Shown piece by piece: positions 17,930 to 26,693 of a DNA stretch of 64,000 nt. Source of the DNA: Pelagibacter sp052048135 (GTDB lineage: Bacteria; Pseudomonadota; Alphaproteobacteria; Pelagibacterales; Pelagibacteraceae); assembly GCF_052048135.1 (NCBI RefSeq), contig NZ_JBNAIM010000001.1, positions 1 through 64,000 on the forward strand. Reading direction: 5' to 3'. Numbering within the stretch: the stretch's first letter is position 1; each line of letters begins with the position of its first letter. Under the pieces are notes generated by a model. The model searched no databases, was not told the DNA's origin, and saw only the letters and a program-made list of their open reading frames with translations. A program made the position numbers and the translations under genes.

Positions 17930-18619
17930 TTATTTACTTTTTAATAGCCTTATTTCTTTTAGAAATAAAGACAGATTTTCAATTTTGTGAGAAATATAAT
18001 CTTTATTTGAGTCCATCTTTCCAAAATGTTCATCATTTTTTAACCAAACAGTTGTACACCCACGTTTATGGCCAATACTTAAATTTTTAGCAATATCTTC
18101 GATATAAATAGTCTCTTTTGGATTAATATTAAATTTTTTGACCATTAAATCGAAGGTTTCTGCTTCAGGTTTGGGTTTGTATCCAGCATCTTTAATATCA
18201 AAAACTTTATCTCTTCCAAAAAGATCATATAGACCAAGGTGTGTTAAAATATTCTCTGCATGTTCAGCACTTCCATTAGTAAAAATAAATTTTTTCATAT
18301 CTAATTTTTTTAATTCATCTCTCATAACTTTGTCTTCTTTCATAAAAGAAATATCTATATCATGTACAAATTTTAAAAATTCATCCCCGATGACATTATG
18401 ATGTAACATAAGACCATTCAAAGATGTATTGTATTTGTAAAAATAATTAGTTTGAAGTTCTTTTGCTTCTTTTTCACTTACATTAAGTTTTTTTTGAATA
18501 AAAAGTGTCATTCGTTTTGAAACCATTCCAAACACTTTTTCCAAAGGATATCCGTTATGTGACCCATAACACACTCCATCTAAATCTAATAATAGATATT
18601 TTTTGTCTTTCAGACTCAT
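17930..18619 (-). CDS. HAD-family hydrolase, probable pyrimidine 5'-nucleotidase
   Basis: A 229-residue HAD phosphatase. Motif I is LLLDLDGVCYG (nucleophile and acid/base Asp), motif II FIFTNGS, and the late IYIEDIAKN carries the metal-binding acidic residues after a KPKPEAE lysine motif. The cap region with KRMTLFIQ resembles the SDT1-type pyrimidine 5'-nucleotidase group, which dephosphorylates UMP/CMP-like nucleotides. A gene of this type between dapD and argB is a conserved alphaproteobacterial order. It overlaps argB by four bases. Substrate is inferred from family resemblance only. Confidence 0.78.
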   Translation of the reverse strand: MSLKDKKYLLLDLDGVCYGSHNGYPLEKVFGMVSKRMTLFIQKKLNVSEKEAKELQTNYFYKYNTSLNGLMLHHNVIGDEFLKFVHDIDISFMKEDKVMRDELKKLDMKKFIFTNGSAEHAENILTHLGLYDLFGRDKVFDIKDAGYKPKPEAETFDLMVKKFNINPKETIYIEDIAKNLSIGHKRGCTTVWLKNDEHFGKMDSNKDYISHKIENLSLFLKEIRLLKSK

Positions 18620-19464
18620 TTTCTTATTAAAGTACCTGATCCTTTATCAGAAAATATTTCAAATAATATTGAATGTGGTTTTCTTCCATCAATTATTCCA
18701 ACTGCGGTTACCCCATTTTTAACCGCATCTAAGCAAGTATTTATTTTAGGTATCATGCCTTCAGTTATTATCTCATCTTTAATCATCTTTATAACTTCTT
18801 GTGATGAAATTTCCTCAACTAATTTTTTCTCTTTATTCAATAAACCTTCTACATTAGTCATTAAAAGCAGTCTTCTTGATTTTAAAGATTTTGCTATAGC
18901 TCCAGCAGCTGTATCTCCGTTAATGTTGTATACTTGATTGTTATCATCCAAACCTAATGGTGAGACGATAGGAATTTTTTTTTGTTTTATTATATCTTTT
19001 AAAATATCCGTGTTAATTTTTTTTGGTATTCCTACAAATCCAAGTTCTTTAACTTCTGGAATTACATTAATAATATTATTTTTTTTTGTATTTATTGAAA
19101 TTGCTTTTGTTTCTTTTTTTTTTAATGAGTCTACAATATCATTGTTGAAGTCAATTAAAACTGTCTCAACAATATTTATAATTTTTTCATCAGTTACTCT
19201 TAGACCTCTAATAAACTTTGATTGGATATTTGATTTCTCTAGCTCTTTTTTAATTCTTGGACCTCCACCATGAACAACTACAATCGATAAACCTAGTTTA
19301 TTTAGTAAACTTATATCAGATATAAAATTATTGAATATTTCTCTATCAATAAAGACATTTCCACCATATTTTATGACAATTAATTCATTTCTATATTTTT
19401 CAATATATTTTGAAACTTCATTAATTGGTGGCCCGTTTTTAGGTAAAATTTTTTTTAAATCCAT
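18616..19464 (-). CDS. argB: Acetylglutamate kinase
   Basis: Phosphorylates N-acetylglutamate in arginine synthesis. The 282-residue amino-acid kinase has the ATP-binding IVIKYGGNVF near residue 32, VVVHGGGPRIKKEL, GLRVTDEKI and the C-terminal NTCLDAVKNGVTAVGIIDGR block. The ATG at 19464 is preferred over the in-frame TTG just before it. The N-terminal helix that precedes the kinase core is of the kind seen in arginine-sensitive, hexameric enzymes, so feedback inhibition by arginine is plausible. Works with argJ, argD and argF elsewhere in this window. Confidence 0.95.
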   Translation of the reverse strand: MDLKKILPKNGPPINEVSKYIEKYRNELIVIKYGGNVFIDREIFNNFISDISLLNKLGLSIVVVHGGGPRIKKELEKSNIQSKFIRGLRVTDEKIINIVETVLIDFNNDIVDSLKKKETKAISINTKKNNIINVIPEVKELGFVGIPKKINTDILKDIIKQKKIPIVSPLGLDDNNQVYNINGDTAAGAIAKSLKSRRLLLMTNVEGLLNKEKKLVEEISSQEVIKMIKDEIITEGMIPKINTCLDAVKNGVTAVGIIDGRKPHSILFEIFSDKGSGTLIRK

Positions 19465-19488
19465 CAATTTTTTAAATTATACTTAATA

Positions 19489-21168
19489 TTAGGTTGTAGT
19501 TTTAATAGTCGTTCTTTTCATGATGAATACTTGTTGTGCCATTGTTAAAATATTATTTACTGTCCAATAGATTACTAAGCCACTTGGAAAAGGTGCAAGT
19601 ATTACTGTTAGAAATAGAGGAAAGAATGCAAAAATTTTAGCCTGCATTGCATCTGTCGGTGCTGGATTAAGTTTTTGTTGTATCCACATAGATACCCCCA
19701 TTGCTACCGGCCAAGCACCTATAACTAAGAATGAGGGTACGTCATAAGGCAGTAAACCAAATAAATTAAACAAACTTGTTGGGTCACGTTCACTTAAATC
19801 ATGTATCCATCCATAAAATGGCATCTGTCTCATTTCAATGGTTACAAATAAAACTTTATATAATGCAAAGAAAACTGGAATTTGAACAAGTATTGGTAAA
19901 CACCCTGACATTGGGTTTACTTTTTCTTTTTTGTAAAGTGCCATCATTTCTTGTTGTAGTTTCATTTTATCGTTTTTATGAAGTTCTTTTAGTCTAACCA
20001 TTTCAGGTTGAAGAGCTTTCATTTTAGCCATACTTCTAAAGGAAAAATTTGCTAATGGAAAAAAAGCTAATCTTATACAAATTGTTATAGCTATTATTGC
20101 TAAACCATAATTCCCAAGAAGTTTAAAGAAATAATCGATTCCAAAAAAAAGTGGTTTAGTAATAAAGTATAAAAAACCCCAGTCGATTACTAAATCAAAT
20201 TTTTCAATATTTAATTCTTTTGCATAACCATCGATTACATCAACTCTTTTAGCAGCAACGATTATTTGCAATTTATCTTCAATTGAACCATTTTCATTTA
20301 ATGTTAGCGGTTCAGTCATTATAAAATTTGCTCTAAATTTATTTTTATAATCAAAAGTTGTTTTGAATTCTTTATTTCTAGGGGGAATTAATGATGTTAT
20401 CCAATACTTATCTCCAACTCCTAACCATCCTTTTTGAGCAACCTTTGTAAACTTTTTATCTTGTATGTCATCATAATCCTCTTCAATCAATTCATCATCT
20501 AAAGTTGCAACCAAACCTTCGTGAAGAATATAAAAATCAGTTATATCTGGTATCTGATTTCTAATAATCTGCCCATAAGAATAAAAATCATATCTTTTAT
20601 TAGTTTTATTGATTATTTTTTGTTTAATTGTAAATAAATATTTATCATCTAAAGAAATTTGTTTTTCAAACGTAATTCCCTGAGCATTTGTCCAAGATAA
20701 TTTAATAGGAGTTTGGTCTGTTAATTTATTATTTCCAATTAATGACCAGACTGTATCTGAGTTAGGAATATCAATATTTTTATCAGTGGTAACAAATCCA
20801 CTCTCTACCAAATAACCTTCATTTATATTTCTTGGTCCAAGTAAAGTTACTTTTTTTTCATTCTTTAAATCAACTTTATAATTCTTAAAAGTTAAATCAT
20901 CTATTGAAGCTCCTTTGAGTGAAATTGATCCAATAACGTTGTTATTTTCAAACTCAACTCTCTCACTTTTACTCAACGCTTCCTCCCTTGAAATTGTAAC
21001 CAAAGTTGCTTTCTCTTCTAAACTTGGAGTATCACTATTTCGTTCTATTTTTTCTTTCTCAACTAAATTTTGATTTTTAGGATCTTGCTCTGGTATGAAA
21101 AATAAAGAATATAAAACAATAACTGCTGATGATAAGGCTATGGCTGCTATGACATTTTTTGAGTCCAT
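19489..21168 (-). CDS. yidC: Membrane protein insertase YidC
   Basis: Inserts and folds inner-membrane proteins, alone or with SecYEG. The 559-residue protein has an N-terminal transmembrane helix, a large periplasmic beta domain (about 30-340) and the conserved five-helix core. In the core, FFPLANFSFRSMAKMKALQPEM holds the conserved hydrophilic-groove Arg, followed by a coiled cytoplasmic loop and NPMSGCLPILVQIPVFFALY. Its start shares a TAATG junction with the yidD stop. The usual engB gene between yidC and argB is absent here. Confidence 0.97.
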   Translation of the reverse strand: MDSKNVIAAIALSSAVIVLYSLFFIPEQDPKNQNLVEKEKIERNSDTPSLEEKATLVTISREEALSKSERVEFENNNVIGSISLKGASIDDLTFKNYKVDLKNEKKVTLLGPRNINEGYLVESGFVTTDKNIDIPNSDTVWSLIGNNKLTDQTPIKLSWTNAQGITFEKQISLDDKYLFTIKQKIINKTNKRYDFYSYGQIIRNQIPDITDFYILHEGLVATLDDELIEEDYDDIQDKKFTKVAQKGWLGVGDKYWITSLIPPRNKEFKTTFDYKNKFRANFIMTEPLTLNENGSIEDKLQIIVAAKRVDVIDGYAKELNIEKFDLVIDWGFLYFITKPLFFGIDYFFKLLGNYGLAIIAITICIRLAFFPLANFSFRSMAKMKALQPEMVRLKELHKNDKMKLQQEMMALYKKEKVNPMSGCLPILVQIPVFFALYKVLFVTIEMRQMPFYGWIHDLSERDPTSLFNLFGLLPYDVPSFLVIGAWPVAMGVSMWIQQKLNPAPTDAMQAKIFAFFPLFLTVILAPFPSGLVIYWTVNNILTMAQQVFIMKRTTIKTTT

Positions 21169-21407
21169 TATTTTTTAACTTTCATAACTTTTTTAACTGG
21201 ATCGTGTCCACCACTTCCCCATGGATGACATGATGCAATTCTTTTTAAACTGTAAAATAAGCCTTTAAAAAAACCATGTGTTTTTAACGCCTCAATACTA
21301 TATTCAGAACAAGTTGGTAAATAACGACAAGAGTTACCAAGTAATGGACTTATAAAAAATTTGTAAATTTTAATTAATTTAATCAAAAGATATGTAAAAA
21401 AATTCAT
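21168..21407 (-). CDS. yidD: Membrane protein insertion efficiency factor YidD
   Basis: A 79-residue protein with an amphipathic/hydrophobic N-terminus and the YidD signature SPLLGNSCRYLPTCSEYS with its three Cys region (Cys, then PTC) and SCHPWGSGGHDPV near the end. YidD helps YidC-dependent insertion from the inner face of the membrane. It sits in the classic rpmH-rnpA-yidD-yidC order with a one-base overlap to each neighbour. Confidence 0.96.
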   Translation of the reverse strand: MNFFTYLLIKLIKIYKFFISPLLGNSCRYLPTCSEYSIEALKTHGFFKGLFYSLKRIASCHPWGSGGHDPVKKVMKVKK

Positions 21408-21748
21408 TATTTAATTCTTTCAAATATTTTAAATAGATTTTCTTTTATATTATTAAATTCATTGTTTAACATAGTTGGCTTAGCAATAACAAGATATGAA
21501 TATTGAAGTTTTATTGATATTTTTTTAATGGCATCATTCATAATATTTCTAAGACGTCTTTTAATTTTATTTCTTTTAACAGCATTCCCAATTTTTCTTT
21601 TTACTACAAATGAGATATTCAAATTTTCACTATTTTTATTATCTAAAATGCCAAAAAAAATTGTAACATATTTGTTGGATATTTTTTTCTTTTTAAGAAG
21701 TCTTTTAAATTCTTCATTTTTTGAGAGAGAAACTATTTTGCTTCTCAT
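21407..21748 (-). CDS. rnpA: Ribonuclease P protein component
   Basis: Protein cofactor of RNase P, which removes 5' leaders from pre-tRNAs. The 113-residue basic protein carries the family motif IGNAVKRNKIKRRLRNI (the RNxxKRxxR RNA-binding helix). The N-terminal part with LSKNEEFKRLLKKKK and the FVVKRKIG strand also fits RnpA. It starts five bases after the rpmH stop and overlaps yidD by one base. Confidence 0.95.
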   Translation of the reverse strand: MRSKIVSLSKNEEFKRLLKKKKISNKYVTIFFGILDNKNSENLNISFVVKRKIGNAVKRNKIKRRLRNIMNDAIKKISIKLQYSYLVIAKPTMLNNEFNNIKENLFKIFERIK

Positions 21749-21752
21749 TAAT

Positions 21753-21893
21753 TTAACCAGAAACAGTTAATGACTTTCTTCCTCTTGCTCTTCTTCTTGC
21801 CAAAAGCTTTCTACCGCCCTTAGTTTTCATTTTTGATCTAAAACCATGTTTTCTTGCTCTTTTGATTTTAGATGGTTGATATGTTCTTTTCAT
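21753..21893 (-). CDS. rpmH: 50S ribosomal protein L34
   Basis: Minus-strand frame of 46 codons from ATG 21893 to TAA 21755-21753. The product starts MKRTYQPSKIKRARKHGFR and continues with GGRKLLARRRARGRKSL, which is the near-invariant L34 sequence, followed by a short TVSG tail. L34 is a component of the large ribosomal subunit. It heads the rpmH-rnpA-yidD-yidC unit; 92 bases separate it from the divergent TVP38-family gene and must carry its promoter. Confidence 0.97.
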   Translation of the reverse strand: MKRTYQPSKIKRARKHGFRSKMKTKGGRKLLARRRARGRKSLTVSG

Positions 21894-21985
21894 AAATGTG
21901 GTAAAATTTATATAAAATTTCGCTCTTTATAGTAATTAAATATATAAATAGCAAATAGAAGATTTTATTAATATTTTAAACTATT

Positions 21986-22708
21986 ATGGAAAAAGCTAAA
22001 AAAACTAAATTATTCATAGGTTTATCTTACTTACTATTAATTAGTATATTTTTATTTTTATTTTTTTCAAAATTTAGTCTTACAGAAATAACATCTTATG
22101 ATTTCATAAAGGAAAATAGATCATATTTTGTAGATCTTAAGGATTCTAATTTATTATTAATCTTTATTATTTTCTTAATCTTCACAATTTTATGGGTATT
22201 TCCATTTCTTGGATTTGGATCTCCAATAGCATTAATAGGTGGATTTATTTTTGGCAAATGGATTGGTACGCTTGTTGTAGTTTTAGGTTTAAGTATTGGT
22301 GCAACTTTTTTATATATGTTTGGCAATTATTTTTTGAAAGATTTGATTAGAACAAAGTTTTTAGATAAATACAAAAATCTTGAAATTAAATTTAAAAAAT
22401 CAGAGTTTTTTTATTTATTAATCTATCGATTTATTGGAGGTATACCATGGCAACTTAGTTGTATCTTGCCGACTATTTTTAATGTGAGAGTAATTAATTT
22501 TTTCTTTGCATCATTTATAGGTATTATTCCTCAAATCTTTTTAGCTGTTTCTATTGGAAGTGGTTTAGAAAAAGTAATAGAGCAAAATTCTGAAATTCCT
22601 AAAATAACTGACATAATTTTTTTACCAGAAGTTTATTTTCCAATTTTAGGTTTTTTTACTCTAGTTTTAATAACAATTTTTTTAAGAAGATTATTTTATA
22701 AAGATTAA
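21986..22708 (+). CDS. TVP38/TMEM64 family (VTT domain) membrane protein
   Basis: A 240-residue integral membrane protein with about six hydrophobic segments. The core contains FGSPIALIGGFIFGKWIGTL, the glycine-rich re-entrant-like segment of the VTT/DedA superfamily, and a later YRFIGGIPWQLSCILPTIFNV segment that corresponds to the R-x-x-P..N loop. Family members are lipid scramblases or half-channel-like transporters in eukaryotes, and their bacterial roles are not well defined. The stop codon ends exactly one base before the CCA end of tRNA-Thr on the other strand. Confidence 0.85.
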   Translation: MEKAKKTKLFIGLSYLLLISIFLFLFFSKFSLTEITSYDFIKENRSYFVDLKDSNLLLIFIIFLIFTILWVFPFLGFGSPIALIGGFIFGKWIGTLVVVLGLSIGATFLYMFGNYFLKDLIRTKFLDKYKNLEIKFKKSEFFYLLIYRFIGGIPWQLSCILPTIFNVRVINFFFASFIGIIPQIFLAVSIGSGLEKVIEQNSEIPKITDIIFLPEVYFPILGFFTLVLITIFLRRLFYKD

Positions 22709-22782
22709 TGGTGCTCCTACCAAGAATCGAACTTGAAATTTATCCTTACCATGGACACGTTATACCATTTAACTATAGGAGC
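22709..22782 (-). tRNA. tRNA-Thr (anticodon GGT)
   Basis: Minus-strand cloverleaf of 74 bases: acceptor GCTCCTA with TAGGAGC, discriminator A and encoded CCA. The D-loop contains the usual GG, the anticodon loop ATGGTAA gives GGT for threonine, and the T-loop TTCGATT is canonical. The anticodon stem has one G-T pair. It directly abuts the stop of the convergent TVP38-family gene. Confidence 0.93.
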
Positions 22783-22882
22783 AATTGGATCAAATCTATT
22801 TTTATTGATAATAAAGCATTTTTTTCAAATTATTGCCTTAATTTTTTGGTCAATATGATTTATATCTTACCAAGGAAATTTT

Positions 22883-23083
22883 ATGGGCATTCATTACGAT
22901 TATAAGTCAACTAAAAGTGCTAAACTAATGGAAAAGCAGGCCAAGAGAGAAAGAAAGCTTGCTGAAAAAAAAGCAAAAAGATTAGCAAAAGAGGGTCATA
23001 AAAAAGATGAGAAAAAAGAAAAAGTTTTAGATGCGTCAAAACCGATAACTTTAGATTTTCTTACAAATCCAAATAAAGAATGA
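22883..23083 (+). CDS. Small basic protein of unknown function, 66 residues
   Basis: A 66-residue, very lysine-rich protein (MGIHYDYKSTKSAKL, then a Lys/Glu/Arg-rich helix, then SKPITLDFLTNP). A purine-rich AAGGAAATTTT stretch precedes the ATG, so it has a reasonable ribosome binding site. The middle looks like a single charged alpha-helix of about 35 residues. Its TGA overlaps the ATG of the following tiny gene in an ATGA junction, so the two are probably co-translated. No known family is recognised; nucleic-acid binding is only suggested by charge. Confidence 0.62.
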   Translation: MGIHYDYKSTKSAKLMEKQAKRERKLAEKKAKRLAKEGHKKDEKKEKVLDASKPITLDFLTNPNKE

Positions 23084-23181
23084 GCAAGAAAGATAAAAAT
23101 GAGCGTTTAAGTTTGGCTCTTAGAAAAAATTTAAAGAAAAGAAAAATTTTTCAAAAAAAAAATAAAAAAAAAGATAAATAA
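23080..23181 (+). CDS. Tiny basic protein upstream of dcd/murA, 33 residues
   Basis: ATG at 23080 (inside the ATGA junction with the previous gene) opens 33 codons ending TAA at 23179-23181. The product reads MSKKDKNERLSLALRKNLKKRK, then a Lys-rich tail. The RLSxALRxNLKxRK pattern resembles short conserved proteins that precede murA in other alphaproteobacteria, as far as I recall. The dcd ATG follows eight bases later. Too short for confident family assignment, but the coupling and pattern support a real gene. Confidence 0.55.
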   Translation: MSKKDKNERLSLALRKNLKKRKIFQKKNKKKDK

Positions 23182-23189
23182 ACAAAATT

Positions 23190-23750
23190 ATGTCTATTCA
23201 ACCTGATTCTTGGATTAAAAAAATGTGTAAGGAACATAAAATGATAGATCCATTTTTAGACCATCAAGTATCGGAAGGGAAAATTTCTTATGGATTAAGT
23301 AGCATGGGCTATGATGTCAGAATATCTGATGAGTATAGAATATTTACCAATGTTAATAGCTCCTTAGTAGATCCAAAAAATTTTTCTGAAGACAACTTTA
23401 TTGAAAGAAAAGGTCCTCATTGTATAATTCCGCCTAATTCTTTTGTCTTAGCGAAAACTGTTGAATATTTTAGAATACCCAAAGATGTTCTCTGCATATG
23501 TGTTGGAAAAAGTACTTATGCAAGAACAGGTATTATTTGTAATGTAACTCCAATAGAAAACGAATTTGAAGGTAATATTGTTATTGAATTAAGTAATACT
23601 ACGCCTAACCCCGCTAAGGTTTATTCAAATGAAGGTATAGCGCAATTTTTGTTTTTTAAATCTGATGTAGAACCAGAAACAACATATAAATCTAAGAACG
23701 GCAAATATCAGGGACAAACTACTATTCAAGTTGCCAAAATTAAAAAGTGA
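23190..23750 (+). CDS. dcd: dCTP deaminase
   Basis: Deaminates dCTP to dUTP, the supply route for thymidylate. The 186-residue trimeric dUTPase-fold protein shows YGLSSMGYDVRI, the PPNSFVLAKTVEYFRIP segment, and GKSTYARTGI with the conserved Ser/Arg nucleotide contacts. The catalytic Glu region follows in EFEGNIVIELSN. A C-terminal YQGQT motif closes the nucleotide site. Length is normal. It precedes murA by three bases in the same transcription unit. Confidence 0.95.
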   Translation: MSIQPDSWIKKMCKEHKMIDPFLDHQVSEGKISYGLSSMGYDVRISDEYRIFTNVNSSLVDPKNFSEDNFIERKGPHCIIPPNSFVLAKTVEYFRIPKDVLCICVGKSTYARTGIICNVTPIENEFEGNIVIELSNTTPNPAKVYSNEGIAQFLFFKSDVEPETTYKSKNGKYQGQTTIQVAKIKK

Positions 23751-23753
23751 TTT

Positions 23754-25013
23754 ATGGATAAATTTTTGATTGATGGTCCTTGTCGAGTCAAGGGCAAGGT
23801 TTTAATTTCTGGTTCAAAAAATGCTTCACTGCCAATATTGGCTGCAACTTTATTATTTGATCAACCAGTAATAATTAAAAACTTACCTAGAGTAAGAGAT
23901 ATAAATACCATGTTCAATTTGATTAAATCTCTTGGTTCGAAAGTCATATTATCCAAAGATAAAAAAACAGCAAAAATTATTAATAGTAAGAATATGAAAA
24001 CTTTTGCGAGTTACTCCTTAGTAAAAACAATGAGAGGCTCTATTTTGGTTTTAGGACCTTTGGTTGCAAAATATTTTAAGTCCAAAACTTCTTTACCTGG
24101 AGGATGTTTGATAGGTGCGAGACCAGTAAATTATCATTTAGAAGCTTTAAAAAAATTAGGTATGAATTATGAGATAAAAGATGGATACATTATTGCAAAA
24201 TCAAAAGGGAGACTTGACGGTAAAATTATAAAATTTCCAAAAATCAGTGTGGGAGCAACAGAAAATTCTATTATTGCGGGATGTATTGCAAAAGGGACTA
24301 CAATTTTAAAAAATTGTGCAATTGAACCTGAAATCAAAGATCTTTCAAATTTTTTAAATTCTGCTGGTGCAAAAATAAAATGGTCTGGAAGAACATGTAC
24401 AATAAAAGGTGTAAATTCATTAAATCAAACTGAATATTCAGTGATGCCAGATAGAATAGAAGCTGGTACTTTTTGTGTAGCTGCAACATTAGCTAGAGGA
24501 AATCTAGAAATTCAAAATCTTAATCCTAAAATAATTAAAACAGAATTAAATTTATTAAAAAAAGTTGGCGCTAAAATTAGAATTGAAAAAAATAAAATTT
24601 TTATTAAAGGACCAGACAAAATAAAATCTATTAAAAATATAAATACAAAAGCATTTCCTGGAATTCCCACAGATCTTCAAGCTCAATTGATGGTTTTAAT
24701 GTGCAAAGCTGTTGGAAAAAGCTCTATAACTGAGAGCATTTTTGAAAATAGGTTTATGCATGTTGCAGAACTTCAAAGACTTGGAGCAAAAATAAAAATT
24801 AAAAATAATAGAGCTACAATTGAGGGAAATACAAAATTTATTGGCGCAGAATTAATGTCTAGTGATTTAAGAGCTTCTGTGGCTTTAGTTTTAGCAGCAA
24901 TTGTTTCACATGGTAAATCTTATATTAATAGAATTTATCATTTAGACAGAGGATATGAGATGATAGAAAATAAGTTAAAAAAAATTGGTGTTAAAATAAA
25001 AAGATTAAAATAA
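23754..25013 (+). CDS. murA: UDP-N-acetylglucosamine 1-carboxyvinyltransferase
   Basis: First committed step of peptidoglycan synthesis: adds enolpyruvate from PEP to UDP-GlcNAc. The 419-residue protein has SGSKNASLPIL with Lys22/Asn23 near the start, the PEP-reactive Cys118 in LPGGCLIGARP, and a late SDLRASVALVLAA block. Cys rather than Asp at the active site predicts fosfomycin sensitivity by the known mechanism. Followed by a DUF2948 gene at a TAATG junction, then hisD, as in many alphaproteobacteria. Confidence 0.97.
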   Translation: MDKFLIDGPCRVKGKVLISGSKNASLPILAATLLFDQPVIIKNLPRVRDINTMFNLIKSLGSKVILSKDKKTAKIINSKNMKTFASYSLVKTMRGSILVLGPLVAKYFKSKTSLPGGCLIGARPVNYHLEALKKLGMNYEIKDGYIIAKSKGRLDGKIIKFPKISVGATENSIIAGCIAKGTTILKNCAIEPEIKDLSNFLNSAGAKIKWSGRTCTIKGVNSLNQTEYSVMPDRIEAGTFCVAATLARGNLEIQNLNPKIIKTELNLLKKVGAKIRIEKNKIFIKGPDKIKSIKNINTKAFPGIPTDLQAQLMVLMCKAVGKSSITESIFENRFMHVAELQRLGAKIKIKNNRATIEGNTKFIGAELMSSDLRASVALVLAAIVSHGKSYINRIYHLDRGYEMIENKLKKIGVKIKRLK

Positions 25014-25405
25014 TGAGCAAATATCTTGCCAAAATAATTGCTAGTGATCAAGATGGATTACAAATGATTTCAGCCTGCACCTCAGGAGCAAAAGTTAAAG
25101 TTTCTAATATTAAATATCTTAAATCTAATAAAGTTTTTTTATTATCAATTGAAAGAACTAAAATTGAAACTAATCAGGAGGATAAAAAGGTTAATAGTAT
25201 TTGTAGGTTTGATTTTGTTGATAGAGTGAAATCTAAGAATATCAATCAATCAAATAAAGAAGAGATTTTAGAGTTAATAGGAATAGATTATTTGAAAAAT
25301 AGTGATGATTATGAAATAAATCTTATTTTTAATAATAACATCCATATCGTTTTGAATGTAGAGGCATTAGAAATTAGATTAGAAGATCAAAGTGAGATAA
25401 AGTAA
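25013..25405 (+). CDS. DUF2948 family protein
   Basis: A 130-residue protein of the alphaproteobacterial DUF2948 type, recognised mainly by position (murA - this gene - hisD) and by the start KIIASDQDGLQMISACTSGAKV, which matches the family pattern of a 'D..GL..iSA..Qda' opening. The body alternates beta strands, including FRFDFVDRVKS-like and NIHIVLNVEALEIRLED segments. No signal peptide or membrane helix. Function unknown. Overlaps murA by one base. Confidence 0.75.
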   Translation: MSKYLAKIIASDQDGLQMISACTSGAKVKVSNIKYLKSNKVFLLSIERTKIETNQEDKKVNSICRFDFVDRVKSKNINQSNKEEILELIGIDYLKNSDDYEINLIFNNNIHIVLNVEALEIRLEDQSEIK

Positions 25406-25407
25406 TT

Positions 25408-26691
25408 ATGAATATATTAGATGGTCAAAAAAATACGTTTGAGAACAGATTAATTTTTTTACTTTCAGAAAGAAAAAAAAAAATTAGATCAAATTCAGCT
25501 TCTGTCACAAATATCATTAAAGATGTAAAAAAAAATGGTGATAAAGCAATAATAAAGTATGAGAAAAAATTTAATAAGAATAAAACAATTATTCCGAGTT
25601 CAAGCAAAATTAAAAAGTTAATAAAATCATTAAACCCAAAGGTTAAGCAAGCTATTGATATTGCTTATGATAGAATTTATAAATTTCATTCGCTACAAAA
25701 ATTTAAGAATATTTCTTACACAGATAAATTAAAAAATAAGATAGAATATAGATATCTGCCATTAGAATCGGTTGCAATTTATGTTCCTGGTTCAACAGCT
25801 TCTTATCCATCTAGTGTTTTAATGAATGCTATCCCGGCAGTTATTGCTGGTGTAAAAAGAATAATTATGATTAATCCAGGTTATAAAGGATTACAAAATC
25901 CAGCAGTCCTTTACGCAGCAAAAAAATGTAAAATAAATGAAATTTATTCAATTGGTGGACCATCAGCAATTGCAGCTGTTGCTTATGGAACAAAAAAAAT
26001 TCAAAAAGTAAATAAAATTGTTGGACCTGGTAATTCTTATGTTGCTGCTGCTAAAAAAGAAGTTTTTGGAGATGTTGGTATTGAAAGTATGACAGCAGGC
26101 CCTTCTGAAGTAACAATAGTTTGTGATAAATTTTCAAATCCAGAGTGGGTTGCAAGTGATCTTATTGGTCAAGCAGAACATGATTATCTTGCGCAATGCA
26201 TACTTATTTCAAAAGATAAAAAATTCATTGAAAATGTTAAAAAAGAAATTTCAATTCAGCTTAATCAAATACCTAGATCTTCAATTGCAAGAAAAAGTTT
26301 AAATGATAATGGAATTTTAATTCACTTAAATTCAGATAAAAAAATTATAGATTTAATTAATAGGATTGCACCAGAACATTTGGAGCTAAATATTAAGAAT
26401 TATAAATCATTTATTCCCAAAATTAATAACGCTGGCTCCATCTGTCTTGGTAAATATGCTGTGATGGCAATGACAGATTACAATGTTGGATCAAACCATG
26501 TTTTGCCAACAAATGGTTCTGCAAAATATTCGAGTGGAATTAGTGTTAATGAATTTTATAAAAGAATTTCATATATAAACTTATCAAAAAAGGGTATTGA
26601 AAGTCTCGGGCCATCAGTTATAACTCTTGCAAATTATGAAGGTTTAGTAGGACATGCTCAATCTGTAAAAAAAAGAATTAGGAGAAAATAA
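25408..26691 (+). CDS. hisD: Histidinol dehydrogenase
   Basis: Last two oxidations of histidine synthesis, histidinol to histidine with two NAD. The 427-residue zinc enzyme has YVPGSTASYPSSVLMNAIPA, KIVGPGNSYVAAAKKEVFG, the metal-binding ASDLIGQAEHD (Gln and His), a catalytic RIAPEHLEL block and the late DYNVGSNHVLPTNG. All catalytic segments are intact. It precedes infA by two bases. The other his genes of the window (hisZ, hisG) are 2.3 kb downstream with tRNA-His and hisS. Confidence 0.97.
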   Translation: MNILDGQKNTFENRLIFLLSERKKKIRSNSASVTNIIKDVKKNGDKAIIKYEKKFNKNKTIIPSSSKIKKLIKSLNPKVKQAIDIAYDRIYKFHSLQKFKNISYTDKLKNKIEYRYLPLESVAIYVPGSTASYPSSVLMNAIPAVIAGVKRIIMINPGYKGLQNPAVLYAAKKCKINEIYSIGGPSAIAAVAYGTKKIQKVNKIVGPGNSYVAAAKKEVFGDVGIESMTAGPSEVTIVCDKFSNPEWVASDLIGQAEHDYLAQCILISKDKKFIENVKKEISIQLNQIPRSSIARKSLNDNGILIHLNSDKKIIDLINRIAPEHLELNIKNYKSFIPKINNAGSICLGKYAVMAMTDYNVGSNHVLPTNGSAKYSSGISVNEFYKRISYINLSKKGIESLGPSVITLANYEGLVGHAQSVKKRIRRK

Positions 26692-26693
26692 AT

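Noticed and set aside
21894..21985. rpmH upstream gap as a replication origin
   Set aside because: No cluster of DnaA boxes or dnaA gene is seen; a single 92-base AT-rich gap is not enough.
22708..22905. Open frame of 65 codons on the plus strand
   Set aside because: It runs antisense through tRNA-Thr and starts inside the stop of the TVP38-family gene; no family resemblance.
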